Source of the DNA: Paucilactobacillus hokkaidonensis JCM 18461
Lineage (GTDB): Bacteria; Bacillota; Bacilli; Lactobacillales; Lactobacillaceae
Direction: 5' to 3'
Length of the DNA stretch: 64,000 nucleotides
Assembly (NCBI RefSeq): GCF_000829395.1
Contig: NZ_AP014680.1
Coordinates: 558,001-622,000 of the forward strand
This document shows, piece after piece, positions 30,449 to 38,561 of this stretch; within the stretch, counting starts at the first letter, position 1; every line of letters starts with the position of its first letter. The position numbers and the translations under genes are program-made. Under the pieces are notes generated by a model. That model saw only the letters and a list, made by a program, of their open reading frames with translations. It was not told the origin of the DNA and did no database searches.

Positions 30449-30484
30449 GTAAACAATTGTTTACTAAGATAAACAATTGTTTAC
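30449..30484. promoter_or_regulatory. Twin palindromic operators upstream of the GH28 gene
   Basis: GTAAACAATTGTTTAC (30449-30464) is a perfect 16-bp palindrome, and its 14-bp core TAAACAATTGTTTA recurs at 30470-30483. The centres are 20 bp apart, about two helical turns. The second copy overlaps the -35 box. The spacing suggests cooperative binding of two dimers of an unknown regulator. Confidence 0.7.
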
Positions 30485-30508
30485 AGAAACGCGATAATGT
30501 GATATCCT
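30480..30508 (+). promoter_or_regulatory. Promoter of the GH28-transporter operon
   Basis: TTTACA (30480-30485), 17 bp, TATCCT (30503-30508). The -35 box lies in the second palindrome and a cre box follows just downstream of the predicted start point. Confidence 0.55.
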
Positions 30509-30518
30509 TTGTTTGTGA

Positions 30519-30533
30519 ATGTAAGCGCTTACG
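30519..30533. promoter_or_regulatory. cre box (CcpA site) upstream of GH28
   Basis: ATGTAAGCGCTTACG agrees with WTGNAANCGNWNNCW at 14 of 15 positions and contains a perfect 12-bp palindrome. Lying just after the promoter, it should allow roadblock repression by CcpA when glucose is present. Confidence 0.75.
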
Positions 30534-30625
30534 TCATAATTATATAGTCTGTAATTATTTTAAACGGGATATTTTTTAAGTTTATTGATCGATTGTGGAT
30601 ATACCCGTGGGAAAGTTGGAATGTC

Positions 30626-31927
30626 ATGTTAATGGTTAAAGTAGAAATATCGGAGAATATACAAGAAGCAATTAATAAAATCAAACTGGCCGGGGGTGGT
30701 GAATTAGTGCTTTCCTCTGGAGAGCATCTCACGGGTCCAATCGAATTAGTATCAAATTTAACAATTACGTTTCAGACTGGTGCAGTTCTTAAATTTAAGG
30801 ATGATCCAATGTTGTATCCACCAGTGTGGACACGATGGGAAGGAATTGAATGTTATGCAATGCATCCATTACTATATGCGGATCAAAAAGAAAATATTGT
30901 AATTAAAGGTAATGGTGTTATTGATGGCTCCGGAACCGAATGGTGGAATAAGTTTAGAAGTATTGAAAGTGAAGATAGAACGTTGCCAAAAGAAAAGTAT
31001 GAGTTTGCTCTAGCAAAATTAAATCCTGATTATAAAACTCGTACTGGAGGTGGCGGACGACCCTCTACTCAATTTCTAAGACCGCCTTTGGTTCAATTTT
31101 GGAAATGCCATAATATTATTTTAGATGGTATCACTTTGAAGGATTCGCCATTTTGGACTTTGCACATGGTTTATTCTGATAAAATCAGCATACAAAATAT
31201 GACTTTCTCAAATCCTGCAAACGCTATTAATACCGATGCGATGGATATTGATTCTAGTCAAGATGTTACTGTGAAACACTGTTTACTTGATGTTGGGGAT
31301 GATGGTGTAACACTTAAATCTGGTTCTGGTAAAGATGGTATTCGCGTTAATCGCCCAACAAAGAATGTAAAAGTCACTGACTGTAAAATTTTGGCCAGCC
31401 ATGGTGGAATTGCTATTGGCTCTGAAACGGCTGCTGGTATAAGTGATGTTGAAGTTACAGATTGCACCTTCGATGGCACTCGTCGTGGAATTCGATTGAA
31501 ATCTCGTCGTACACGTGGAGGAACAATTGAAAATATTACACTTTCTAATCTTAAAATGGATTCTTGTTGGTGTCCGATTTCGTTAGAGCAGTATTTTGCT
31601 CCTGGGGTTTTACCAGAAGAAGAGTCTACTGTACTTGATGAAGGGCTACAACCAGAGAATGAAACAACACCGCATATTCGAAACATCAATATTAAAAATA
31701 TTAAGGCTACGAATGTTCGCGCAACCGCTGCATTTATTGTTGGTTTACCTGAAGCAAATATTGAGAATATCAATATTGAAAATTTTAATTGGTCGCTGGC
31801 AGAAGAGAAAAATTTATTACCAACTGAAAAAGCTGAGGAAACGGGTGGACGGTTCCATAATAGCGATCGTGGTATTAAAACTATTAATGTTACTAATTTA
31901 TCGATTAACGGTAAAAAAATTAGTTAA
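30626..31927 (+). CDS. Glycoside hydrolase family 28 (polygalacturonase-like)
   Basis: About 433 aa right-handed beta-helix enzyme. Start ATG 30626 is a choice among several (30593, 30626, 30632), none with a strong ribosome-binding site. GH28 catalytic blocks are present: NTD (202-204), DD (225-226), H259 in SHGG and RLK (290-292). The family hydrolyses alpha-1,4 linkages in polygalacturonate or related pectic chains. No signal peptide is seen, so it is probably an intracellular enzyme acting on imported oligogalacturonides. It is followed by a transporter gene 27 bp downstream. Confidence 0.88.
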   Translation: MLMVKVEISENIQEAINKIKLAGGGELVLSSGEHLTGPIELVSNLTITFQTGAVLKFKDDPMLYPPVWTRWEGIECYAMHPLLYADQKENIVIKGNGVIDGSGTEWWNKFRSIESEDRTLPKEKYEFALAKLNPDYKTRTGGGGRPSTQFLRPPLVQFWKCHNIILDGITLKDSPFWTLHMVYSDKISIQNMTFSNPANAINTDAMDIDSSQDVTVKHCLLDVGDDGVTLKSGSGKDGIRVNRPTKNVKVTDCKILASHGGIAIGSETAAGISDVEVTDCTFDGTRRGIRLKSRRTRGGTIENITLSNLKMDSCWCPISLEQYFAPGVLPEEESTVLDEGLQPENETTPHIRNINIKNIKATNVRATAAFIVGLPEANIENINIENFNWSLAEEKNLLPTEKAEETGGRFHNSDRGIKTINVTNLSINGKKIS

Positions 31928-31954
31928 CCTAGGGTAGAAATTTGGAGGAAAAAA

Positions 31955-33487
31955 ATGGAGAATCAAAAAAAACGGTGGGTGTATACTCCACATAAGATTT
32001 CTGTTTGGCGTTCTATTGGCTATGGGATTAATGATATGAACGGAGCATCATGGGGAACGTTGGTTGGTTCCTATCTTATGTTTTTCTTGACCACGTATGG
32101 TAAATTATCGGCTGCTTCAGTTGGTCTTTTATTCTTAATTGGTAAGTTTTTGAATGCAATTATGTCAATGTTGGCCGGCTCAATTTCAGATCGATTATAC
32201 TCGACTAAAATTGGAAGACGTTTTGGTCGGCGACATCTATTATTGTTGGTTGGTGCACTTCTAACTATTATATTTTTCCCGTTACTATTTACGGTTGTAC
32301 CTGGTAGCTTCTGGTGGTATCTGGTAGCCTTTGTCATGGTTGAAACTGCTAATGTCATTATAGGTACTGCGTACGAAACTTTGGCAACTGAAATGACACC
32401 CAATGCTGATGATAGGGTTAAAATGTCTTCAATCAGGTTGTTTATTTCAGCCTTTGCTACTTTTTCAGTTTCGGCTTTGCCCGCAACATTATTAGCTGTA
32501 CTAGGCCAAGGAGCTAAGGCTTATACAATTTCTGGTATTGTATTTGGAATTGTTTTTGCAATTTCTACTTTAATTACTTATCGTTCAACTTGGGAACATT
32601 CGCCTGAAGAAGTTGAAGAATTTGAAAGTTCTAATCGCTCAACAGATGATAGTAAAGAGAACAGCTTTATGAGTTCTATACGTGATTATTGGGAAATGTT
32701 GCGTAATAAATCTGCTCGGTATATGGTTTCAATTTATTTTTTGACATATTTTGCGAAAGATTGTTTCTCAACGGCCTTTCTGTACTATGTCGTGTTTGTT
32801 CTTGGATTCTCTCAAACGCTTGGTCAGGGAATAGCGTCATTATCATTTATTGGAATGATAGTTGTGCCAGTCGCAGCCTACATGCTGATTAAAACGAAAA
32901 ATCCAAAGTTAAACTGGTCAACTTCTTTTAGCATAATATTTGTAGTTATGGCAGGATTCTTTGTACTTTCCTTGCAACATTCTAGCCTTGGTAAGGGTAA
33001 TACAATTATAACCTTGATCGTCTTAGGTGTTTTATGGCAAATAGGTCGTCAATTTTTGGAATATACTGCATGGCAAGTTATACCACTTGTTCCAGATGTT
33101 GATACAATCGTTTCAAGTAAATTAAGAACAGGAACCTTTGCTGCCGTGCAATCATTTACACGTCAGCTAACAGGTGCTCTTGGGTCAGCCTTGTTAGGCT
33201 TTATCCTAGAATGGGGTGGCTTTAAATCTGGTGCATTGCATCAAACAGCTCAGGCTCAGGATGCAATCCTTGTCGTATTGATTGTAGTTCCAGTTATTTC
33301 CATTTCAATTGCTTGGTGGATGGTATCACGTTTTAATCTAAATCAACGAACTCATAAAATTTTACATGATGAAATTGAACGTTTGCAGGCAGGCGGAAAT
33401 AAAGACGATGTTGCTCCAGAAACAAAGGCAGTAGTTGAAAATCTTACTGGTTACAAGTGGGATAAAGTTTGGCAAAAAAATAGTTAG
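31955..33487 (+). CDS. GPH-family sugar:cation symporter (MFS fold)
   Basis: 510 aa, about 12 membrane helices. The N-terminus (YGINDMNGASWGTLVGSYLMFF) and loop LAGSISDRLYSTKIGRRFGRRH are typical of the glycoside-pentoside-hexuronide:cation symporter family. A long hydrophilic C-terminal tail follows the last helix. Position after the GH28 gene suggests uptake of galacturonide or a related oligouronide (inference). TTGGAGGA precedes ATG. Confidence 0.85.
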   Translation: MENQKKRWVYTPHKISVWRSIGYGINDMNGASWGTLVGSYLMFFLTTYGKLSAASVGLLFLIGKFLNAIMSMLAGSISDRLYSTKIGRRFGRRHLLLLVGALLTIIFFPLLFTVVPGSFWWYLVAFVMVETANVIIGTAYETLATEMTPNADDRVKMSSIRLFISAFATFSVSALPATLLAVLGQGAKAYTISGIVFGIVFAISTLITYRSTWEHSPEEVEEFESSNRSTDDSKENSFMSSIRDYWEMLRNKSARYMVSIYFLTYFAKDCFSTAFLYYVVFVLGFSQTLGQGIASLSFIGMIVVPVAAYMLIKTKNPKLNWSTSFSIIFVVMAGFFVLSLQHSSLGKGNTIITLIVLGVLWQIGRQFLEYTAWQVIPLVPDVDTIVSSKLRTGTFAAVQSFTRQLTGALGSALLGFILEWGGFKSGALHQTAQAQDAILVVLIVVPVISISIAWWMVSRFNLNQRTHKILHDEIERLQAGGNKDDVAPETKAVVENLTGYKWDKVWQKNS

Positions 33488-33527
33488 TTTATTTTAAGAA
33501 ATTAATACTCAGATTTATGAATAACAG

Positions 33528-33545
33528 AAATAATTTATCTTGCTA
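33528..33545. repeat. 18-bp repeat, copy 1
   Basis: Identical 18-mer AAATAATTTATCTTGCTA occurs at 42074-42091. Each copy lies shortly after the stop codon of a sugar transporter gene; similarity continues weakly for about 8 more bases. Confidence 0.6.
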
Positions 33546-33616
33546 AGGGTGTTGCAGAATCAATAACCCAGGTTGTTGCAGTCCGTTGGATTAATTTTTA
33601 GCAAATAAAAGTCAAT

Positions 33617-33664
33617 GTGAGTTATATTCCGAAAGAAAAGTATTACTTTCAGGGTATAGCTCAC
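33617..33664 (+). terminator. Long hairpin, probable terminator of the GH28-transporter operon
   Basis: Arms 33617-33635 and 33646-33664 pair with few mismatches (GTGAGTTATA against TATAGCTCAC, CCGAAAG against CTTTCAGG), with a 10-nt loop and TTTGAATT after it. The T-run is poor, so it could instead be an mRNA 3'-stabilising hairpin. Confidence 0.5.
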
Positions 33665-33911
33665 TTTGAATTATTGTTAGAAACTGACGAATATACTTTG
33701 AGGTACGACTTTAAGTCGGCTAATAATTAATCTATAAAATATTACGAAGGTTTTTTGTTAATTGAAATCACTAAATACGTAGCAAATATTATTATAGGAA
33801 AAATAAATTTAGTACATGTATTTGGTATATTATTTAATTTTATTGCGGATTAGGGCCAGTTTCGTGTGAATTACACACTTTTTAATTTTAAATATATTGT
33901 TATCATTTTAG

Positions 33912-33926
33912 TTGTAAGCGTTTACT
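33912..33926. promoter_or_regulatory. cre box upstream of the oxidoreductase operon
   Basis: TTGTAAGCGTTTACT matches the cre consensus at all 15 positions. It lies 28 bp before the next start codon. Confidence 0.8.
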
Positions 33927-33954
33927 TTAGATGATCAAATTGAGGAGGATTCTG

Positions 33955-35091
33955 ATGGAAGTAGAAAAAATCAAAGTTGCAGTGATTGGTTGTGGTGTAA
34001 TTAGTGATATTTACATTCAATCATTGCAGGACAAGTTTACTATTACTGATGTAGTGGCTTGTTATGACCTGAATACAGATAAAATGAACGAAAAAGCAAA
34101 AAAATATCATTTGAAAGCAATGAGCATTGATGATATTTTGTCTGATTCGACGATTAAAATGATTGTTAATCTAACTAATCCAGCAGCCCATTATGATGTT
34201 ATTAAATCTGCATTAGAACATGGGAAAAATGTATTTTCGGAAAAAATGATTGCAGTTAACTTAGATGATGGAAAAAAATTATGTCAATTAGCAAAGGATA
34301 AGGGCTTGAGATTGGGAGTCGCTCCAGACACATTCTTGGGTGGCGGAATTCAAACAGCTAAGTATATTGTTGATAAAGGATTGATTGGAACGCCACTTTC
34401 AACCGTTGTTTCATTAAATCGTAATTTTGATGTGTATGCAGATATTTTTCCGCATATGAATAAAAAAGGTGGCACATTACCATTTGATACTGGTTGTTAT
34501 TATCTGACAGCATTAGCTAGTATTCTAGGGCCTACTAAACGCGTAAGTAGTTTTGGACGCTGCTACAAGCCAGATCGGATTGGCAAGCGAGTTGATAAGC
34601 CATGGTTTGGAGAGAAGAGTGTTGTTGCCGACAAAAATATTTTGACAGCAACTTTGGAATATCAAAATGGAGTTTTAGGTACCGTTCACTTTAATTCTGA
34701 GTCTATTCAAAATGAGCAGATATGTTTAGATATTTATGGTACAGAGGGTATTTTAAAACTTGGTGATCCTAATAATTTTAACTCACCAAACCTATTATTA
34801 AAGCAACAAAATGAACCAGTTGAGTTTCCATTTACTCATGGATATTTAACTAATTCACGTGGACTGGGAGCTGCAGAAATGGCTTGGTCAATTCAAAATA
34901 ATCGGCCACATCGTGCTAGTATGGAAATGGCTTATCACGTATTTGAATTAATTCATGGTATGTATATTAGTGCAACCACAGACAGTGTATATGGCATGAA
35001 ATCAACGTTTGATAAACCGACATCTTTGCCAACTGGATATCTCGATAACGGTTTTTGGGGCCCCACGGAAGAAAGTGCACTAGCATTTTAA
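33955..35091 (+). CDS. Gfo/Idh/MocA family oxidoreductase
   Basis: 378 aa from ATG 33955, 8 nt after TGAGGAGGA; an upstream ATG (33931) precedes that site. Rossmann start VAVIGCGVISDIYIQSL and the family's EKP-type motif as SEKMIAVN, then the C-terminal alpha/beta substrate domain with DTGCYYL. NAD(P)-dependent sugar or cyclitol dehydrogenases are typical; the substrate is not deducible. Probably one operon with the VOC and UPF0303 genes. Confidence 0.88.
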   Translation: MEVEKIKVAVIGCGVISDIYIQSLQDKFTITDVVACYDLNTDKMNEKAKKYHLKAMSIDDILSDSTIKMIVNLTNPAAHYDVIKSALEHGKNVFSEKMIAVNLDDGKKLCQLAKDKGLRLGVAPDTFLGGGIQTAKYIVDKGLIGTPLSTVVSLNRNFDVYADIFPHMNKKGGTLPFDTGCYYLTALASILGPTKRVSSFGRCYKPDRIGKRVDKPWFGEKSVVADKNILTATLEYQNGVLGTVHFNSESIQNEQICLDIYGTEGILKLGDPNNFNSPNLLLKQQNEPVEFPFTHGYLTNSRGLGAAEMAWSIQNNRPHRASMEMAYHVFELIHGMYISATTDSVYGMKSTFDKPTSLPTGYLDNGFWGPTEESALAF

Positions 35092-35107
35092 ATTGGAGGA
35101 ATAACAA

Positions 35108-35521
35108 ATGAATATTAATGGATTAGCACATGCATCATTTAAAGTTAGCGATATGGATAAAGCAGTTAAGTTTTATTTTGATGGCTTGGGTTTTAGAGAT
35201 AAATTTGAATTAAAGGATGAAAATGGAAAACCATGGATTAAGTATTTAGAAATTAAACCTGGTCAATTTTTAGAGTTATTTTACGATTTTGAAGGTCTTG
35301 AAAAAGCAACTCATGGTTATGATCTGGTCGGTTATTTGCATTTAAGCTTAGAAGTAGAAGATATCAAGAAAACTGCAAAAGATTTGCAAGATAAGGGTAT
35401 TCACCTAGATAGTGAAATTAAATATGGCCCAGATTACTCGTATCAGTTATGGTCATCTGATCCGGATGGTAATCAAATTGAATTTATGCAGTACACTGAT
35501 AAATCACTACAACTTAAGTAA
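35108..35521 (+). CDS. VOC superfamily (glyoxalase-like) protein
   Basis: 137 aa with two beta-alpha-beta-beta-beta units: HASFKVSDMDKAVKFYFDGLGF and GYLHLSLEVEDIKKTAKDL, ending DPDGNQIEFMQY. Potential metal ligands are His (AHASF), Glu (LELFYDF), His (YLHLS) and Glu (IEFMQ). Members are lyases, isomerases or dioxygenases. 17 bp after the oxidoreductase, so it may act on that enzyme's product. Confidence 0.85.
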   Translation: MNINGLAHASFKVSDMDKAVKFYFDGLGFRDKFELKDENGKPWIKYLEIKPGQFLELFYDFEGLEKATHGYDLVGYLHLSLEVEDIKKTAKDLQDKGIHLDSEIKYGPDYSYQLWSSDPDGNQIEFMQYTDKSLQLK

Positions 35522-35555
35522 TTAGGATGCTTTTTTATAGAATAGGTGGTTTAAT

Positions 35556-36008
35556 ATGGTCAATATTAAAGAAGTGGAAGCGCAAGAAAAAAAGTATCAG
35601 TTTAATGATTTTAGCAATGAAACAGCACTTCAATTAGGAGCAAAATTAGTCCAGTTGGCCTCTAGTAGATCAAATTCAGTTACAATTGATATTACGAGAG
35701 CGCGACAGCAATTGTTTCATGCAGCTATGCCAGGAACTGCTATAGATAATGATCAGTGGTTAAAGAGAAAAATTAATACTGTTTATGAATTTGGGACGAG
35801 CAGTCTCAGATGTCAGCTTGATATGGAAGATCGCGATCAATCGTTAGAAGATGCAACGTTATTAGACAAGCACCTATTTGCTGCAGCTGGTGGGGCATTT
35901 CCAGTTAATGTTAAGAAAACAGGATTTGTTGGTACGATTGCCGTTTCTGGACTCGCGTCTGAAGAGGATCATCAGTTAATAATTGATTGTTTAGAAGAAT
36001 TTTTATAA
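35556..36008 (+). CDS. UPF0303 / heme-degrading-domain-like protein
   Basis: 150 aa, GlcG/HbpS-like fold. Recognisable blocks: TIDITRARQQLFHAAMPGTA, WLKRKINTVYEFGTSS and GGAFPVNVKKTGFVGTIAVSGL. The biochemical role of this family is unsettled despite the 'heme-degrading' name. Linked here to sugar oxidoreductase genes, it may have a metabolic role instead. Confidence 0.75.
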   Translation: MVNIKEVEAQEKKYQFNDFSNETALQLGAKLVQLASSRSNSVTIDITRARQQLFHAAMPGTAIDNDQWLKRKINTVYEFGTSSLRCQLDMEDRDQSLEDATLLDKHLFAAAGGAFPVNVKKTGFVGTIAVSGLASEEDHQLIIDCLEEFL

Positions 36009-36067
36009 GTTTATTAATTCAAAGCGGAGTATACTGTATCCAATTATGAAGTGGGGGACGATGTGAA

Positions 36068-36924
36068 GTGGATACTTTTCCGTTAATAAACACTCAATTT
36101 ACTTTATTTGGTGGGCATAAAGAGACTGTTGTGCCTGGTTGGCACTGGAAGCCAGAAGCACATCTGGCCTTTGAATTAATGTATATTATTGCTGGTACTC
36201 AAAAAACAATTTCCGAGCTCGGTGATATGCTTGTTCATGCGGGTGAATTTATTATTATACCTTATGGTACTAGGCATAATAACTTTGTTTATGGCGACAA
36301 ATCCATGACTTATTTTGCAGTTCATTTTAATCTTGATGATCCAACATTAAAATATTTGTTAACACAAAGATACGCTAATAAAATAATTAAGCCTAGCGAT
36401 GTTGAGTATGAAGGGCTAAAAAGCACGCGTCTGAACTAATAAAGTTGTTCAAACCCAGCTACGAATTGGCTGATCGATTAAATATTCAGATAACAATGGT
36501 TAATTTGATAATGTATTTAGTTAATACGATTAAAAACGGGGATGATTTTAGTGTTCACGAAACTAATATTAATCAGTTTATGTTGTGTCAAAAAATAGCT
36601 GGTTCTATCAAGCAAAAATTAGATAACCAAATATATTACTCCAATTCACCAACCCGCATTTTACTTTCTCAAATTATTGAAGACTATAACATCAGTCAAA
36701 GTTATGCATTGGATCTATTTCAAAAATATTATCATCAGTCACCACAGGCCTACCTGATCAAGCTTAAGTTAAATGCTGCTAAAAATTTATTGCGACAACC
36801 ACAAACACATATTAACGAAGTGGCAGAAAGATTAGCATATTCAGATCCAAGTCATTTCAGCCGTGAATTTAAAAAACATTTTAAAATGACACCGAAAGAG
36901 TATATGAAACAAGAAGACCTGTGA
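36068..36924 (+). pseudogene. AraC-family regulator split by a frameshift
   Basis: The first part (GTG 36068 to stop 36439, 123 aa) is a cupin sensor domain with PGWHWKPEAHLAFELMYI. The second part (to 36924) carries the AraC-type double helix-turn-helix, ending YSDPSHFSREFKKHFKMTPKEYM. The frames join if one A is added to the five-A run at about 36418-36422, giving YEGLKKHASELIKLFKPSYE. Hence a probable one-base deletion, a sequencing error, or slippage. The intact protein would be about 285 aa. Confidence 0.8.
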
Positions 36925-36982
36925 ATAATTGGTGTAAGTGTGATTTACAAATTAGTAAAGACACATTTTAAATCTATTTGAG

Positions 36983-37016
36983 CAACTAATCACTTTATGA
37001 CGATTAGTTGTTTTTT
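36983..37016. terminator. Bidirectional terminator between convergent regulators
   Basis: CAACTAATC (36983-36991) pairs with GATTAGTTG (37002-37010), and six T follow. The minus-strand side is poorer in T. Confidence 0.75.
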
Positions 37017-37102
37017 ATTTTATTTTATTTAATGATAAAGCCTAATCGTTTGGAGTTACCTTTTCCAAAGAATTTGAATTCAATTAGTAATTTAGTCGAT
37101 TT

Positions 37103-38293
37103 TTAGCCAATATTAATGTTAACAAAATTATATAGATGCCAATTATCAACTAAATGTGGATTTCTGCGAGCTTTACTTGGTGTAACACCAACAAATTTAA
37201 CAAATTCTCTAGTTAAATGAGCCTGATCTGAGAAATTTAAAATATCAGATATTTCCGCGAGAGGCAAATTTGTTGTATGTAAAATTTCTATCGTTCTGTT
37301 AATTTTCACTAAGATTTTGAATCGGGTAATAGTAATTCCAACTTCTTTTTTGAAGTTTGTTGATAAATGATGTGGAGATAAGCCCAACTGGTTAGCAAGT
37401 TCCTCAATTGTGATCCTTGTTTCTGGTGTGTTCATTATTATTTGATATGCTCTTCGGACCGCTGTAGATAAGTGAACAGATTTTAGTTGATTTACTCTTT
37501 GAGCCATATCAACTACCATTTTTTCTATCATTGTCATGACCTCATCATAGGAATTCAAAGTTTCCAATGTTCTTACGTAGTGGTCATTAAGCGAATAGGC
37601 CTGATCGTAGTCCATCCCAGTGTTAATTGCTGCACGTAAAGTTACTGATGTACATATAATTCCCCAGTTTTTTACGTTACGTAAATTGCTTTCGTCTGAT
37701 AGGATTCCGATTCTACCAGAATTAACTAGACCGATAAAAGCATCATGGACCATAGACGGCTTACCAAGCTCCACTGCAGTTTTTAGGGCCTTTTCATACG
37801 CATAACTAACATGAGCACCTTCATCATTAAAATTAACTAAAATGAGTTTATCATTGAATTGATTTGATTTTGTTGGGTTGTCAAATGCCTCTTTGATTTC
37901 TGTAATCGTTAAATTTAAACCAATTAATTTTGTAAACATTAATATTTGGTTGATACTTTGTTTTTTTTCAACTGAATATGTAGTTAATAATTGAGGTAAA
38001 TAGATTGTTTTTGATTCGCCATTGAAAGCATGATTTTCTGCTATGGCGTCAGTTAAAATTATTGGTCCTAAAATATACTTCATTTTTTGATTGGCTACGT
38101 AAAAAGAAAATAAATTTTGACTATGTTTCAATATTAAAAAATGCTTATTTTGTGGTACTTCTTTAAGCATGGACGTGTAAGCGGCAGTGAGGATTTTACC
38201 GTTTTTATATACTGGATTTACATTTTGTGAATTTAATTTAAATTCAATCGCGGGTATGTTTAAAGCCTCTATGTAAAGGCGATCGAGTTCCAT
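37103..38293 (-). CDS. AraC-family transcriptional regulator
   Basis: 396 aa. An N-terminal sensor region (about 1-280) of the type seen in large lactobacillus AraC regulators is followed by a C-terminal double helix-turn-helix (about 290-385; ITIEELANQLGLSPHHLSTNFKKEVG and LAEISDILNFSDQAHLTREF). It is divergent from the beta-helix gene, with two cre boxes between them, so it probably controls that gene. Inducer unknown. Confidence 0.85.
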   Translation of the reverse strand: MELDRLYIEALNIPAIEFKLNSQNVNPVYKNGKILTAAYTSMLKEVPQNKHFLILKHSQNLFSFYVANQKMKYILGPIILTDAIAENHAFNGESKTIYLPQLLTTYSVEKKQSINQILMFTKLIGLNLTITEIKEAFDNPTKSNQFNDKLILVNFNDEGAHVSYAYEKALKTAVELGKPSMVHDAFIGLVNSGRIGILSDESNLRNVKNWGIICTSVTLRAAINTGMDYDQAYSLNDHYVRTLETLNSYDEVMTMIEKMVVDMAQRVNQLKSVHLSTAVRRAYQIIMNTPETRITIEELANQLGLSPHHLSTNFKKEVGITITRFKILVKINRTIEILHTTNLPLAEISDILNFSDQAHLTREFVKFVGVTPSKARRNPHLVDNWHLYNFVNINIG

Positions 38294-38350
38294 AATGTCA
38301 TCAACTTTCTACGTTTTGTTCAAAAAATAGGACTTTTATTCAAAACATTT

Positions 38351-38365
38351 AGGTAGCGCTTTCAT
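38351..38365. promoter_or_regulatory. cre box 1 in the divergent AraC / beta-helix promoter region
   Basis: The minus-strand reading ATGAAAGCGCTACCT matches the cre consensus at 15 of 15 positions. It abuts a TATAAT (38365-38370) that may be the -10 box of the beta-helix gene. Confidence 0.75.
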
Positions 38366-38375
38366 ATAATGTAAA

Positions 38376-38390
38376 TTGTAAGCGCTTATA
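38376..38390. promoter_or_regulatory. cre box 2 in the divergent AraC / beta-helix promoter region
   Basis: TTGTAAGCGCTTATA matches cre at 14 of 15 positions, 25 bp from the first box. Two sites suggest strong catabolite repression of the beta-helix enzyme. Confidence 0.7.
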
Positions 38391-38561
38391 TGTATTATAT
38401 CAGTTATGTCACTTGGAGGTGGAAAGATCATAAAAGTGCATTGAGTGAAATCCAATGATTAAGTAATCTAATATTATTGGTCTACTTACTATGTTTAAGA
38501 AAATTTCAAAGTGTTTAGTAGGGAATGTATGTAATTTTAATTATTAAAGGAGATGGCATTT

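Larger units (their letters stand above)
33488..33911. other. Intergenic region with hairpins
   Basis: No supported gene. It contains an 18-bp sequence repeated at 42074 (starting 33528), a 19-bp imperfect stem (33617-33664), and a GTGTG/CACAC inverted repeat with T5 (about 33866-33885). The gap is unusually long for this region; degenerate coding remnants were not recognisable. Confidence 0.5.

Noticed and set aside
31258-31773. 171-codon minus-strand frame inside the GH28 gene
   Set aside because: Shadow of the real gene: no initiation signal, and the GH28 motifs on the + strand are unambiguous.
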